In this document: in pieces, positions 9,101 to 20,676 of the stretch | How positions within the stretch are numbered: position 1 is the stretch's first letter | Layout: the number at the start of each line of letters is the position of its first letter | DNA from: Coemansia sp. RSA 922 | Taxonomy: Eukaryota > Kickxellomycota > Kickxellomycetes > Kickxellales > Kickxellaceae | DNA length: 24,319 nucleotides | Assembly: GCA_027577415.1 (NCBI GenBank) | Contig: JANBQS010000250.1 | Location: forward strand, 1 to 24,319 | Direction of reading: 5' to 3' | Made by a program: the position numbers and the translations under genes | Notes under the pieces: generated by a model | The model's database searches: none | What the model was told of the DNA's origin: nothing | What the model saw: the letters and a program-made list of their open reading frames with translations, nothing else

Positions 9101-12100
9101 ACATCAATGGCCGCGTCAAGAGCATATGCCTGGCCGAGTCCCGGAAGCCTAGCCAGCTCCAGGCTGCTAGCCGAACCCACTGCAATCGCCTTACTACCTG
9201 TGGCCAGCCGCGCAGCATGCTCCAGCAGCTCCGCGCCGCTGTTGTCGGTGGATCCCAACGACGATAGCCACATACCAATGACCTTTGAAACGAGATACGC
9301 CTTGGCCGACCGCACGTGCTCAAGAGACTCCAAGCCACTACTCGCACTGTCCTGCAGCAAGGAGAACACTGCTGTGGCGGCTGCGCAAAACGCGTCCTGG
9401 GTAGGCTGTGCGCGAGCAAACTCAGCAAGCATCTTGATGAGCCCCGACCGCGAGCTCTCGGAGGCCGCAGGCGACGCAACACACAGCAGAGATAGCAAGT
9501 ATACCATGTGCGTAGCCGAAATATCGGGTACCGACAGAGCAGTCTCCATACGAATAAGCAGCGCTTGCCACGTTTTGCTCGCTGCCAATGGACTAGTCCA
9601 GACCCGAGCTGATCTACGTGCCAAGACCGACAGATTGTAATCCAAAACACTCTGAGACCCTGCACCCAGCATAAACGGACAGAGCGAGCGTGAGTACTGC
9701 TCAATCATAACCGGCAAATTTCCCTTGTCGATCGATGCCATGTGCTCGTAAATAAGAGCAAACGCAAACGACAACGCCTTTGACCCATCCTGGAGTGTCT
9801 GTGTAGCCAGGCAGCGTACCAACTGCACGGCGTACAGACCGAACTGCGACGACCCCTTGTTAGCCAACAACATGTGAGCCAATAGCCTTTGCACGCCAAT
9901 GTTGTCACTCACCAAAGCGACCAGCGACGTGCTGCCGAGCAGGTGGCGGAACATTGACAGCAAGAAAGACGTATCGTCGATTTGCAGGATCTCGGGCGCA
10001 AGAGCAACAAACGCTGGCGTATCCCACAGCGAGTGTCCGTTTAGACTTACGCGATGGTAGGCCGAAATCCAAGTAATGGTCGCAATACACACGGCCTGCC
10101 GCTCACCACCTGCAGCTACGCGTGCCTGTTCCAATAGCCATTCGGTGATAGCGCTCACTGACAATCCGTGCTCGCGCAGTGCCAAAGCCAGCTGCGTCAT
10201 GAGCTCCGATAGTCGGTCCTCGATATTGGCACAGGCAGTAGCCAGCTCGCGCTTCAACAGCGCGTCCACGGCAGATCCAACTCCACTGCCAGTAGCTGTT
10301 GGCTTTGTGGTTACGACGCCAGCCGCTGCCGTCAAAAGATAATCAACAGTGCCCTGCATTGCCTCAACAAAGGCCGACTCGATCTTGGCGCAGTACTGTT
10401 TCTCGTCCTCGACTTTCTTCTTATCCAGTTTGGCAATCCTTGGCGCCAAAGTCAGATCAGCAGCCATCGCAACAAACCGACTCAAGCGCCGGGTAGCCTC
10501 CATACCGCGAGACTCGGATATGCGACAAACGACCTCGCTCACAAAGACGTACATATCGGAAGTCTGCATCTCGCCAGAGATTCTCTCCCTAGAGGCCTCG
10601 CGCCAGTTGGAGCCCTGAGATTTGGCGCCAAAGGCCAGTTTGAGAATGGCAGCCTCCACTATAGCCGAAAGCAGAGGGCTAAACGGCAGACGATCATCAT
10701 CCATGGGCGCTGATGCGTGGATACGGTCAGCGTACTTGTACGGTAGCTTGGATGACAGTAATACAGCGTCTTCCAAAAACAATACCAAACCTTGGCCCTT
10801 GGCTATACCGCCGTCAACAATAAACGACAGCCGTGTGTTACGCCCAGCATGCGGCGAGGCCAAAGTCAGCGCGTCTAGCCAACACTTGGCCTCCTCGCCA
10901 CTCGCATCATGGTCAAACAGTCCGGTCGACTGCAGCGCACCCACAGCTACAATGCGCGCTGCTAGGCGCAATTCAGGCTGTACTGCAAACAAGTATACCA
11001 TGAGAATAACGCCCAAATACGTGTGCGCTTCGCCGCCCTCGGAGGACTTTACCCTAGTCATCCACTTGACCAAAGCCGCGGGAGTAGTACTCAGCGCATG
11101 CAGCAAATACAATAGTGTGTGGGCGTTCATCGGGTTGCGAATCCGCTCAGTAACACGCTTGCCCACCGATACAACGTCGGGCAGATGGATGCCCGAGATG
11201 AGCGTGCCAAATTCAAAGTGCGCTTCGAGGACAAGCTCGCCGAAATGCGCTTGGTATCCGCTCATCACGCGCATCAGAGCATTGCTGAACACTGCGTGTT
11301 GGCATTCGGCCTCACGCAAGTCGTCGCCAGCCTGAGTACCTTGCTCAGCCAAAGTCAACAGGTGTTGGTGGATCGAGACAATGTACTTGCACTGTGGAAT
11401 ACGCTGCTTGACGACTGCCAAGAGGCGCTGGTCCAGCTGTATCCATTTATTGCCATCACCGCCAGCCGCCCGTGCCTCGGCCCGGATCCACGCCCTAGCG
11501 TCACCCAATTTGCGCAACGCCATATCTACCAGCAACAGGTTACGGTACCTTACCAACGGCGCCGTAAGAGGGCCCAGCCCACGACCGACCAGCGTAGGAT
11601 CCAACGGATACGGCGTAATATGCTCAACCAAAGTATTGAGCCTCGGCGGCACGCTATACCGAGCCTCGCTTTCCTGGGGAACAGGCAATGGCAAGCTCAT
11701 AACCTTGATAGCAAACCCCGTGTTACGCAAATAGCTCAACGACAACCGCGGTTCGAACGAACAATGGTAGTTACGCCAGAATGGGGCAATAAGCTCGGGA
11801 CTGGCTCGCATAATGTCTATAGCCAAAGACGACATGTCTTTGGACAACGAGGGATTGATGCATACTACGAGGATTCGTAGGATCTGGCTGTTGCATAGAT
11901 CTTGCATCTCTGATGACGACGAGTTTTTGGTAAACGTCGCCACGTCGTGCATATCAGCTTCGTCCGTAGCTCCATCGTCGCCAAGTAGTCTGCGCGGCGG
12001 CGTGTACAATCCGTATTGCTTGAAGCAGATGCCCTGACCTGGGAACGCCATCAGTCCGCGCAGGAACCGGGTCACTAGCCCCGCAATACTATCGGTCGTA

Positions 12101-13208
12101 AGCGGCTCGAGACTCGCAGCCTCGCCAGGAACAAACAAGGCAGGACGTTCGATGCCAACCAGCTGAGGAGTAATATCCTGCGCATTCTGACCAGCCTTGA
12201 CCAAATTACCGACCAACTGTATTCCAAATACGCGCACCTTATCAGCCCTCGCAATCTCCTCGTTCAGCACCACGCTAGCAAACACCGATTCCAACAACGT
12301 GTGTAGCTCCTGATACGTGTCCTTTTCCACTCCCAGAAACAACGCGCCAATAATCTTGCGAGCTCCCAACAGCTGATTGAAAGTCCTGCAGCGCTCCACG
12401 GAGAAAAACGAGAGTACAAACCGGATCCACAGTCGACGTACACTGAATCCAATGATATTCGACCTGGTCATCGGTAGGGCCGCCAGTGATTTCTGGGTCC
12501 AGTCGAATGTGTGCCGGAGCTGATCAGCGTGTTCGCCTTGAGAGTATACGACTATTTGGTATAGCATTTGCAATATAGACGCACACGCGGAGGATCTCGG
12601 CGTGTTGAATGCTCGGTATACTGCCCGCATGAACCCATCAAGGACGAGACGAATAAGCTGGCTGCCGTATTTGTGCGTAGTCGGTGAGTCAAACGCAAGG
12701 AGAAGACCAGAGATCACGCTAGGTATGAGGCCATCGAGACGCGGCACTGAGTTGCTTAATGCAAATTGCCATGCTGCTGCAATCCCCTCAAACTCGTGCG
12801 ACTGCTCAGCCCACTCGTACACAACGCGCCGACACGACTCGCGGAGCGACTGTACTTCTGCCGAATCTCCCGCTGTACTGCGGTTACAGATCTTTACGTG
12901 CTCGCGAAGATGAGTAAACCCTAAACGTATCACCAAAAAAAAGTTAGCTATGGTTGTACCTTTTTTAGGCTAAAGGCCTCTTACTAGTACAACTTACCTT
13001 GAATAAGTAGGTCGGCGTTAGATGCACTTAGTGCACGCACAATGTCGTCAGACGACTTGAACGATATTTGCACGTCCTTCTCGTAGTTTGCCGTATCATT
13101 CTGGTCTACCTCAGGTGTCTCGACTGCTTCTTCTTCATCGCTGTTTACCTCGGCCACTGGTGTGGCACGCCGGCGCTTGGTCTCCTTTGCGTCTTTAGAC
13201 TTGCCCAT
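6109..13208 (-). CDS. URB1: Urb1/Npa1, early pre-60S ribosome assembly factor
   Basis: Two exons, 13208-12998 and 12920-6109, give 2340 aa. The 77-nt intron (12997-12921) has a GTAAGT donor and a TTTAG acceptor that join in phase 1 through a Gly codon. The first exon encodes an acidic/basic nuclear-type N-terminus, then the start of the helical repeat region. Length is close to human URB1 (about 2270 aa) and longer than the yeast protein (about 1760). The N-terminal third resembles the Npa1 domain, and the rest is helical repeats, including the C-terminal NopRA1-type region. In yeast, Npa1 works in the nucleolus with Urb2, Rsa3, Dbp6 and Nop8 in the earliest 60S precursors. No frameshift or stop interrupts the 6.8-kb second exon. 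A 195-bp piece of the gene (8225-8419) is duplicated at 1312-1506. The family call rests on overall resemblance and length, since no short signature motif exists. Confidence 0.85.
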
Positions 13209-13545
13209 CCTTTTTTTTCTCTTGTCTATACAGAGTAAACTAAATTAACACACGAGTTGGCAAGAAGGTAAAAAAAAGACGAATTTTTTCTTCGCTTTTT
13301 TAAAGTCGATCTGGTTCGGTAATCCATTAATCATGAGATTAGACTAGTTTATACTGGCTAGAATTTTGGGTCAATGGCTATAAGTGGTGTGTATATATAT
13401 TTAAAGACATGTAATAAATGTTAGTTGTGCTCAAATGGGGTCTTCTAAACGGTGGCCATTAGGTTTTGTAACTGCTTTCAAAAAATAACAATCAGCAATG
13501 TAAAGTGCAGACTAGACAGCCTTCATCTGATTCAAGAATAGCACT
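13209..13545 (-). promoter_or_regulatory. URB1 upstream region with a hairpin at its far end
   Basis: This is 337 bp between URB1 and the unrecognised gene, both on the minus strand. It is AT-rich with poly(A)/poly(T) tracts beside the URB1 start (about 13209-13300 on the plus strand), suitable as a nucleosome-poor promoter. The inverted repeat TGTAAAGTGC (13499-13508) / GCACTTTACA (13541-13550) overlaps the stop codon of the upstream gene and could fold in its 3' untranslated region. Confidence 0.45.
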
Positions 13546-14063
13546 TTACAAGGTTGTTGTTTTACTAAATGTCTCTTCTTTTCTAGCTTCAAAGGCTCTC
13601 ATAATAGAATCCATATCGTTATTGTAATACTCGACTACCTTTGTTATATCTTCAGAACCCCCTAGTAATACATAGACATTGCTCTTTTCATCCCATTTAT
13701 CAATTCTAATAAAGCCACTCTTAGTTAAAACTAGCATGCCAACAACGTCAAAGGTTAGTGGTGTTAGGGCTTTGACAGTAGCTTCTAGACCCTTAGCTAT
13801 TTCAACGCGGTTAACAACCTTGACAGAGTTATCATCTCCACGGATAACGGCATAGCCAAAAGGGCATGGCGATAGTAGCTAGAATAATCAAATGAAATAA
13901 TTTGTAGAGAGTATTTCTAATGGTGTGAGCTTGATAAATAGCTTGAAAGGGACAGGGGAGCTTGCTTTTCTTCAATAGCAGAAAGCAAGGGCATTCCTAC
14001 TTGCAAGGTTGAGCAATAAAGCACTCTCCTCTTCGGAAAGCACTGCCTTTCCAATGGCGTCAT
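13546..14063 (-). CDS. Unrecognised small AT-rich gene, two or more exons
   Basis: The best-supported part is an exon at 13878-13546 (110 codons plus stop), preceded by a TTCTAG acceptor at 13879. Its product is unlike random sequence, with mixed hydrophobic and charged residues, including GFIRIDKWDEKSNVYVLLGG and a following helix-like segment with ITKVVEYYNNDM. A donor GTAGGA at 14000 joins in phase to an upstream open frame that has an ATG at 14063-14061, giving 131 aa in the simplest model. The frame also stays open further upstream (to an acceptor-like ACAG at 14117), and ATGTCTTTTGAACAAATG near 14215 could begin an earlier exon. The true 5' end is therefore unsettled. Codon use is AT-rich (TTA, ACA, GGT), unlike the GC-rich URB1 and clathrin genes beside it. 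I do not recognise the family. Confidence 0.45.
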
Positions 14064-14491
14064 GAAAAATATTGCGACGACATTAATGATGCTATCTATT
14101 TGATGTTTAGCATCGGCTGTTGCACATTATTATTTCATTTTACGTCATTAATCAGAAGAAGAAAAAAAGCAAGTTGTCATGTCCAAGTAGCTTGCCTCCA
14201 TTTGTTCAAAAGACATGTAGGTGGAGGATTGAGGTGTAATAAATGTTTTTGGTGATTTTCTGCGCAAATGGCGTAAGGTTCCCCCTCCCACTTTTCCTCG
14301 GAATAACATGTCAGCATAATAGTCTACAAATGTCTTTCAGATAGCCATATCATTTTTCTGTAAACTGACACAAAACTAAAGTTGTAGCATAAACACACGG
14401 AGTTTGGGTGCTGTCAGCAAAGGTCGCCGATACAAAGTAGAACGCATCAAGTGCAATGGTTATAATAATAAAAAAGTTAAATTGATAAAAA
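14064..14491. other. Spacer between the unrecognised gene and clathrin heavy chain
   Basis: This stretch holds the putative 5' end of the unrecognised gene (possible start codon near 14215 on the minus strand) and the 3' flank of the clathrin gene. A/T-rich sequence with AATAATAAAAA just past the clathrin stop codon probably serves 3' processing. No other gene is supported. Confidence 0.4.
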
Positions 14492-17400
14492 TTAGTAACC
14501 GCCAAACTGCGAGCCGCTGCCAGGTGTGCCTTGCTGCGATCCAGGAGTAAAGATATTGCCAGTGGTGGGGCCCTGGCCAATCAACAGCCGGCCGCCGAGT
14601 CCAGCAGGACCTAGGAGCTGGTTGGGTCCAGCAGGCGCAGCAGCAGCGCCATTGCCACCCCGCTCAACCTTGGCCTTGAGCTCACTGACTTCGGTTGTCA
14701 GCACATCAACCTTATTTTGGTACTCGCGCACCAGGTTAATAAAGTACGGCATAGCCTCATTGCTGAGTCCATGTCTCCAAGCCAGCTCCATGACAACATC
14801 AGAGCGGACCAAATCGTAGCAAGTAAACAAGCACGCGGAGAAGCAAGCGGGGTTGCCAGACTCGACAAAGTAGCGGAGCAAGTCCTCGGCAATCTCATTG
14901 TTGCCCGACTGGCGCGCCGTAGTCATCGCGTCCTTATACAGCTTGTCCTTCTTGGACAGGTTGAGCGACTGACGCCAGCGCTTGGCCTGGTTATACAAGT
15001 GTGAGGCAATACGACGGAACTCCAGCAAATCGTGCTTCTCCAGACGCTGAGCAAGTCCAATGCCGTCAAAGTTATCGTGGTTGTCGATCGAGTTGCGCAG
15101 TCCGACAAAGTCCTCCTCCTCGATCAGCAAATCGTTGTAGGCCTCGTTGACAGCCTTGTTGTTGGTAGTTTGCGCGGCAACCAGGTACTTTTTGATCAGC
15201 GGGATATTGTCCGACTTTAGGAACATACTGACGACGCGAGTGTGGTCGACACGTGGCATCATCGCATTGAGCAAATCGTTGAGCAACAATGGCTGCTCCT
15301 TGAGATAGAAGCGCAGCGCCTTGTAGTACAGCTCGACATTCGACACCTTGACAATAATATCCTTGAAGCTGGCGTGCTCCCAGGCATCGGCCGAGTGAGA
15401 GATGATGGTCTGCGCGGCGTTGTCAAACTCGTCATAGTGCACATACAAGAACACCAGCTCAGGCCACAAGTGCGCAGTCTCGCAGGCGCGGATAACCTTG
15501 GGGATGTTGATACGCGACCAGTACAACTTCAAGTGGTCCATGATCTGCTCAGGACGGTACTTGCAGTACAAGATAGCCAACTCGGTGAACATGCCCATGT
15601 GAGCGCGCTCCAAACCCAGGCCATTCTCGATCAAAGCGCACAGCTCATCGATATAGCCGCCAGCTTCGTACACGCGGATCAGGGGCTCTAGCTCCTCGGC
15701 GTGGACAATCAAGTGCAGGCCACAGATCTGCGCCAAGCGGAACTCCTTCTCAGCAATGCAGGCCGTGTTGACGTCCTTCCACACCTGGGTCGAATTGGCC
15801 TTGCGACCACAGTCGACAGCAGACTGGTAGTCGCCCAAGCGCACAAGGGTCGAGGCCAGGCGCGCCCAGTTGGACACGTTCTGGAAGAGCAAGCGCGCAG
15901 CCTCAAACAAACCCTCTTCATAGCAGCGGTCGCCGACCTTTTGCACCTGAGCAATGTTTGGTCCACGCAGCATGTCCTCCAAATCAGCCAAACGCTCGGT
16001 CTTGGCGTAGGCAAACATCAGCTCAGACTCCACGGCAGGCTCGCGGACCTTCTTGCGTGCCATCAAGAGGAAGCGCACTAGGTCATCAAACTTGCCGGCG
16101 TGCGAGGCGACGTCAATAACCTCGACGTAGTTCGATGGGTCGTCGGCACGCACATAGGAGTCAATAGAGTCCTTGATGCGCAAGCCCTCAAGCTGAGCCC
16201 GACCCAAGCGGCTCCACACCTCGGCCTGGTCGCACCGCTCGGCATACTCGTAGGCGCGATCAAGCGAGCCAACGTGGTCGATCAGGACGCCAATAGCCTC
16301 AGTGTTGACTCCAAAGCGCTTAAAGATGTTAAAGGCTTCCTCATGCAGTCCGTTGTTGATGCAAATCTCGGCAATGTCAGGCGCGTCATAGTTGCTCAAG
16401 CGCTCGATATAGTCGGCCACACGAGTAGGCTCGACCCTAACGGCAGTGAGAATAAGCAGATTCTGCAAGTTGTTGTTCTTGCTGAATGGAGTGTCCTCAA
16501 GGATGATGCGCTCGAGCAACTCGATCAGCTCCTGCGGCAGGTTGGCCGCCATAAACGCCTTGACGCACACTGACACCTCTTCCGGGTCATCGGCCTCAGG
16601 CAGACCGTAGGAGACAATTTGGTCGATGAGCTGACGACGGTGACTCTGGTTGACTGGCTGTTGACCGTCGCCAGTGAGCGCCTTCCCCCACAGACCCAAG
16701 TCGCGACGTTTAATCAAGTAGCGCGACTGCTGCTTAAACATGCTGTTGTCGCTGGTAAGACGAAGCAACTCGTCGTCGCACTGACCGTGCGAGTAGGCCA
16801 AGTACGCCAGGCCGGGGTCACGCTTCTCGCTGTATGCGCCGATAGCGCGGGGATCGTACAGCCGGTTGCTGGACAGGAACTTTTCGGGTTCGTAGTTGCT
16901 GTCAATGTAGATCTTGGCTAGCGCGTTATAGACGCCAGGGTCCTGCGAGCCCTCGCTGGCCTTTGCCTCCAGCCAGCGATGCAGGATCTTTAAGCGGTTA
17001 CGCTTCTCAATCTCTTCGACTAGAGAGCCAATCGAGAACTGGGCCGGAGTGGATGCGATAAGCGACTTGACGACGTGCTCGTCGCAGTCAACGTCCAACA
17101 AGGCGCCAACAACCTGCGGCAGGCGGCTGGAGTTGACCTGCTGTACATATACCTCAATGTACTTGTTCATACCGTTCGAGTACAGATAGAGTACAAGGTC
17201 GTGCACATAGTCAAAGCGGTCGCAGACAATGATCAGGGGCAGCTGGTCGGGCAGAGACGCCTCCTTGAGGTAGTTCTTGACCTTTTCGGCGTCGTAGTGG
17301 TCGTTGTCGCGCACGATGCGCTCAACCTCCTTGGTCTGACCAGTGGCTAGCGCGGCCTGGATATACTTGAAGACCACCGCCGGGTCCTGGCTGACGTTGA

Positions 17401-19747
17401 CAACCGAGCCAAGGTAGTAGTAGAGACCTTCACTGCAGCGGTTGTCCTCAAACATGTCGATAATCTTCTGCGGGCCCAACAAGTCGCTGTACTTGATGGC
17501 AGCCTGTACGACAATCTGCAAGTTCTGAGCGGGGTTGTGCTCGAGCATCTGGCGCAAAACAGCTAACGAGTCCTCGACGGACAGGTTGCCAAAGTAGTTG
17601 ATTAACCACTCGCCGTTGACAACTTCGGTGTGCACGGCAACACGCTTGATGTCGTCGAGATTGTCGTAGAGCTCCAAAGCACGCTGGTAGAGACCAGCCT
17701 TTTCGGCCAGCTGAGCGACATATGGACGATCAAAGTACGAAAACATGTTGTTGCCAAGGATGGCATCGGCAACCTGCGGCGCATTCAAGAGGTTCATCTC
17801 GAGCAGTTTGGTTTGCAAGTGCGCCTCGCTCTCCTTGTTGCCTTTCAATGCGTCGAGCAAGAATCGCGTGGTCTGCTGAACGAGGTTCTGACTGGCAAAC
17901 ACACCAACGACTTGGTCGGCAGACACCAGGGGCGGGTCTTCCTTGACCAGAGACAGAGCAAACTCGCAGGCCTTGTCGCCATCCAGGCGAGCCACTTGCT
18001 GCAGCAGCGGTGCCCAGTCGGGGCTGTAGCCAACTCGCTTGCAGTAGAGCACAATCTTGTCAAATTGGCCAGACTGGGCAAAGCACACCACAACCTTGGC
18101 TGGCACATTGGCGCGCAGGTAGATGGACAGAGCCAGCGTGGCATCGTGCGGCTGCACAATGTCGCCCAGTTCCTCGCTGCACTCAAGCTTGTCCTCCTTG
18201 AGCCACTTCTCCAGCAGCGCCTTGCGATTGGAGGCCAGCACGGGGCGGGCCAGCTCAATGGACTCGTGGCGGTTGAGCTCGCCCTTTTCGAGGATAGTGG
18301 CAAAGTACTGCAAGATCGGCGATAGCTGGCCGGGGGCGCTCTGCAGGTGCTTCAGCTGGTTGATCGTGTTCTCAGTACGCAGCATGCCACGCGGAGAGCT
18401 GGCGGCCATCTTTGCGGCGTCGTTGAACTGACCCTGCTGCATGAGCTGCTGGAAGCGCTGTACATAAAGCTGGTCCGCACCCGGCAAGTTAGCGCGCGAG
18501 GCCAGGCGGAAGGCCAACTCGACGTTTCCCGTGTTCTGCAAGATGTACGGGATGACCGTATCCTCGTTGACGCTGACAGAGAGGACCTGGCCCTTGCGAT
18601 TGACGCCAATGATGCCGTTGTCGTGCTTCGTCGTGACAAATACCGTGTCGCCCGAAATGCGGTTAGTGAAGAGGCATGTACCGGTCTCGAGGTCATACAG
18701 GTGGATAAAGCCAAACTTGGTCACGACGTAGACCAGCTCGTATTTCGGACCGGCCTGCATAGAGACGGGGAAGTCGTTGACAGCCTCTGGCGGGAAGAAA
18801 ATGTCGACAGAGCGCTTCTGGAACGGCGGGTTGCCGTCAACATGGTCAATCTCGACAACGTGGAGCTTGGAGCCTGTGGCGCTACGCGAGGCAAACGAGA
18901 ACACTTGCGTGGGCTGCGCCGCACCCTCGAGCCAGATTTCGGAAAACTCGGACGCGTGAGCCTCGATGGGCTGGCTGGCGCTGCGGTCCTTGTTGAACAG
19001 CTGCATATTGCCCACGATGCGGCCTTGCACGGCAGAGATACCGATCAGGGACATCCAGTTCATCTTTGCGTTTGTCGCGTAGCTAATGATTTGCGTGCCG
19101 TTGAGGTTGGCGTGCCGGTCAAACTGCTTTGCGGGAGACGACGTGCCCTCGATGGACCAGTGGAATACGGCAGTGTCTGTTACAAGTGCAATATCAAACT
19201 GGCTAATCCAGCGCCAAAAATGCACGTCCTCGCTCATCATGCACGACTTGACCTTTGCCTTCATCTCCAAGTTGAACACCTGCAAGTTGCGCCCCGACTT
19301 TAGCGCAATAATCTTGTTCTCGGGGTTCATAATCGCCGAATCGGCCGTGATAGGGCGCCGGAACGTCTTTGATGAGTCTTGCAAGTCGACGATGCATACC
19401 TGCTCGCGCTGTGCTGTCTTTTCGCGTATGCAAATGAATTTGTCCGACTGCAGCGTCAGCGTATTGAAGCTGATGTTGCTCACATCAATCCCCAGCTCGG
19501 GGAGCTACGGAAGGTGTATGCGTAATAATATGGAAGCAGATGAGGTTAGATTGTGCTTTGCAATTGTTATATGCAGCGCATTTTGCTTTGCGTGGTTTCG
19601 ACTGTATAGAATTGCATTTGCTTTTCCCTGGTTTGAACTGTATAGAAATGCAGGCTCAACCAGCTCGTTTACGATAGTGAATAAGCAATTTAAAGCCAGA
19701 CTTACTTTGACAAACTCCTGGAACGTGATGGGTAGCTGGTCGGCCAT
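14492..19747 (-). CDS. CHC1: Clathrin heavy chain
   Basis: Two exons, 19747-19706 (14 codons) and 19504-14492, encode 1684 aa, close to human (1675) and yeast (1653). The 201-nt intron (19705-19505) has GTAAGT and a GTAG acceptor in phase 0. The first exon supplies the conserved start MADQLPITFQEFVK, and an upstream in-frame ATG (19765) is less likely. Residues 1 to about 335 form the seven-bladed beta-propeller that binds adaptors, with SDKFICIRE, DSAIMNP and DVFFPPEA-type segments (here DIFFPPEAVNDFPV). A linker, the clathrin heavy chain repeats (about 540-1580, ankle to proximal leg) and the trimerisation region follow. The C-terminus is Gly/Ala/Pro-rich and ends in GSQFGGY. It lacks the vertebrate Hsc70-binding QLMLT motif. 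The protein forms triskelia that coat vesicles at the plasma membrane, trans-Golgi and endosomes. Strong codon bias in exon 2 suggests high expression. Confidence 0.98.
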
Positions 19748-20676
19748 TTCGTTGTCAACACGCACGAGAAATGATTGTCAAAAGAAAAAAGAGAGTAATA
19801 TAAAATAAAGGCCTAGAGAAATCGAATTTAGAGAACTAGGGTGGAAGCAGAGGCGGCACTCTGAGTGTGGCGACATGCAGTTCGCCAAAGTACAAGCGGA
19901 CAAGGGGACAACGAAAACGTGAGTTCCTCATCTCCGCTTGGCAAGAGCGATTGACCAAGCCGCGGCTCGAGCCGCTTTCCGCCTAGCGAGCCGACGACTT
20001 TGCTGGCACTGCGCAGTCGCACTAGGACAGAATGGCCAGCGAGGCTGGAAATTGCAGTAGAAGAATTGCATTTTTTGCAGGTCAAGTAGCCTTGGTTTTT
20101 TTTTTTGTCAAAGTGAGAGCTGTCTGTGAGACCGCGGGCTGCCAAAATGTATGCGGGGAGAGAAAGAGGGGGCGAGCCAATCATCGATGCTTAGGTACCT
20201 GAATGCGTAAATGGCAGTAATGCGTTTTTATAAAAACGTTCTTTTTCTATACCTGACGGCGCAAACGTTGCCCAGGGCATTCGCTGTTTATGTGCAGTAG
20301 TATGTTCGCGCTAAATGGCAAATATGTACTTTTTGGCGCCTCTGGACGATCGTGTTGTTTCCTAGTTTTTACAACAAAAAACACACAAGTGTGTTTACAG
20401 AACATGGCCAGGGCGTTGGCGGGCGACGTTGTAACTAATAAAAGGTTAGAGGCACGCTCCCCCGCGCAATTCCTGGGGGTACTTGCTCAAAAATCCTTGA
20501 CGTTTCCTTCCCGCCCTTTTCACCCTCTCCTCATTCTCTTCTTCAACTTTTCTTTTCTTCTTCGCCAATTTATCCCTACCTTGCTCTTGCCTTAAGCAAT
20601 ACCGCCTTATCCGCCACACCCGCTACCTTGCCAAAGAAAAATATTGCTTACATATCACAGTTTAGAATATCATATC
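19748..20676. promoter_or_regulatory. Divergent promoter region between clathrin and the secreted protein gene
   Basis: This 929-bp spacer drives clathrin to the left and the secreted protein to the right. It contains a 14-bp palindrome GCGGCTCGAGCCGC (19962-19975), a 16-bp palindrome CGTTTTTATAAAAACG (20223-20238) that includes a TATAAAA, and a pyrimidine-rich tract (about 20505-20585) ahead of the secreted protein gene, a common feature of strongly expressed fungal genes. The central part (19828-20184) has an open minus-strand frame of 118 codons and, on the plus strand, a short ATG frame ending in a GTGAGT donor near 19920. Neither has recognisable protein features. Confidence 0.5.

Noticed and set aside
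11119..11880. Plus-strand open frame of 253 codons within URB1, and similar ones at 10622-11335 and 6791-7195
   Set aside because: Antisense shadows of the URB1 reading frame, with no independent start context or motif.
18347..19303. Long plus-strand open frame (318 codons) opposite the clathrin gene
   Set aside because: It is antisense to a highly conserved coding region; strong codon bias there leaves the opposite frame open. No domain is visible.
19828..20184. 118-codon minus-strand frame with a CKKC motif
   Set aside because: A single CxxC pair in otherwise random-looking sequence within a promoter region; no splice or homology support.
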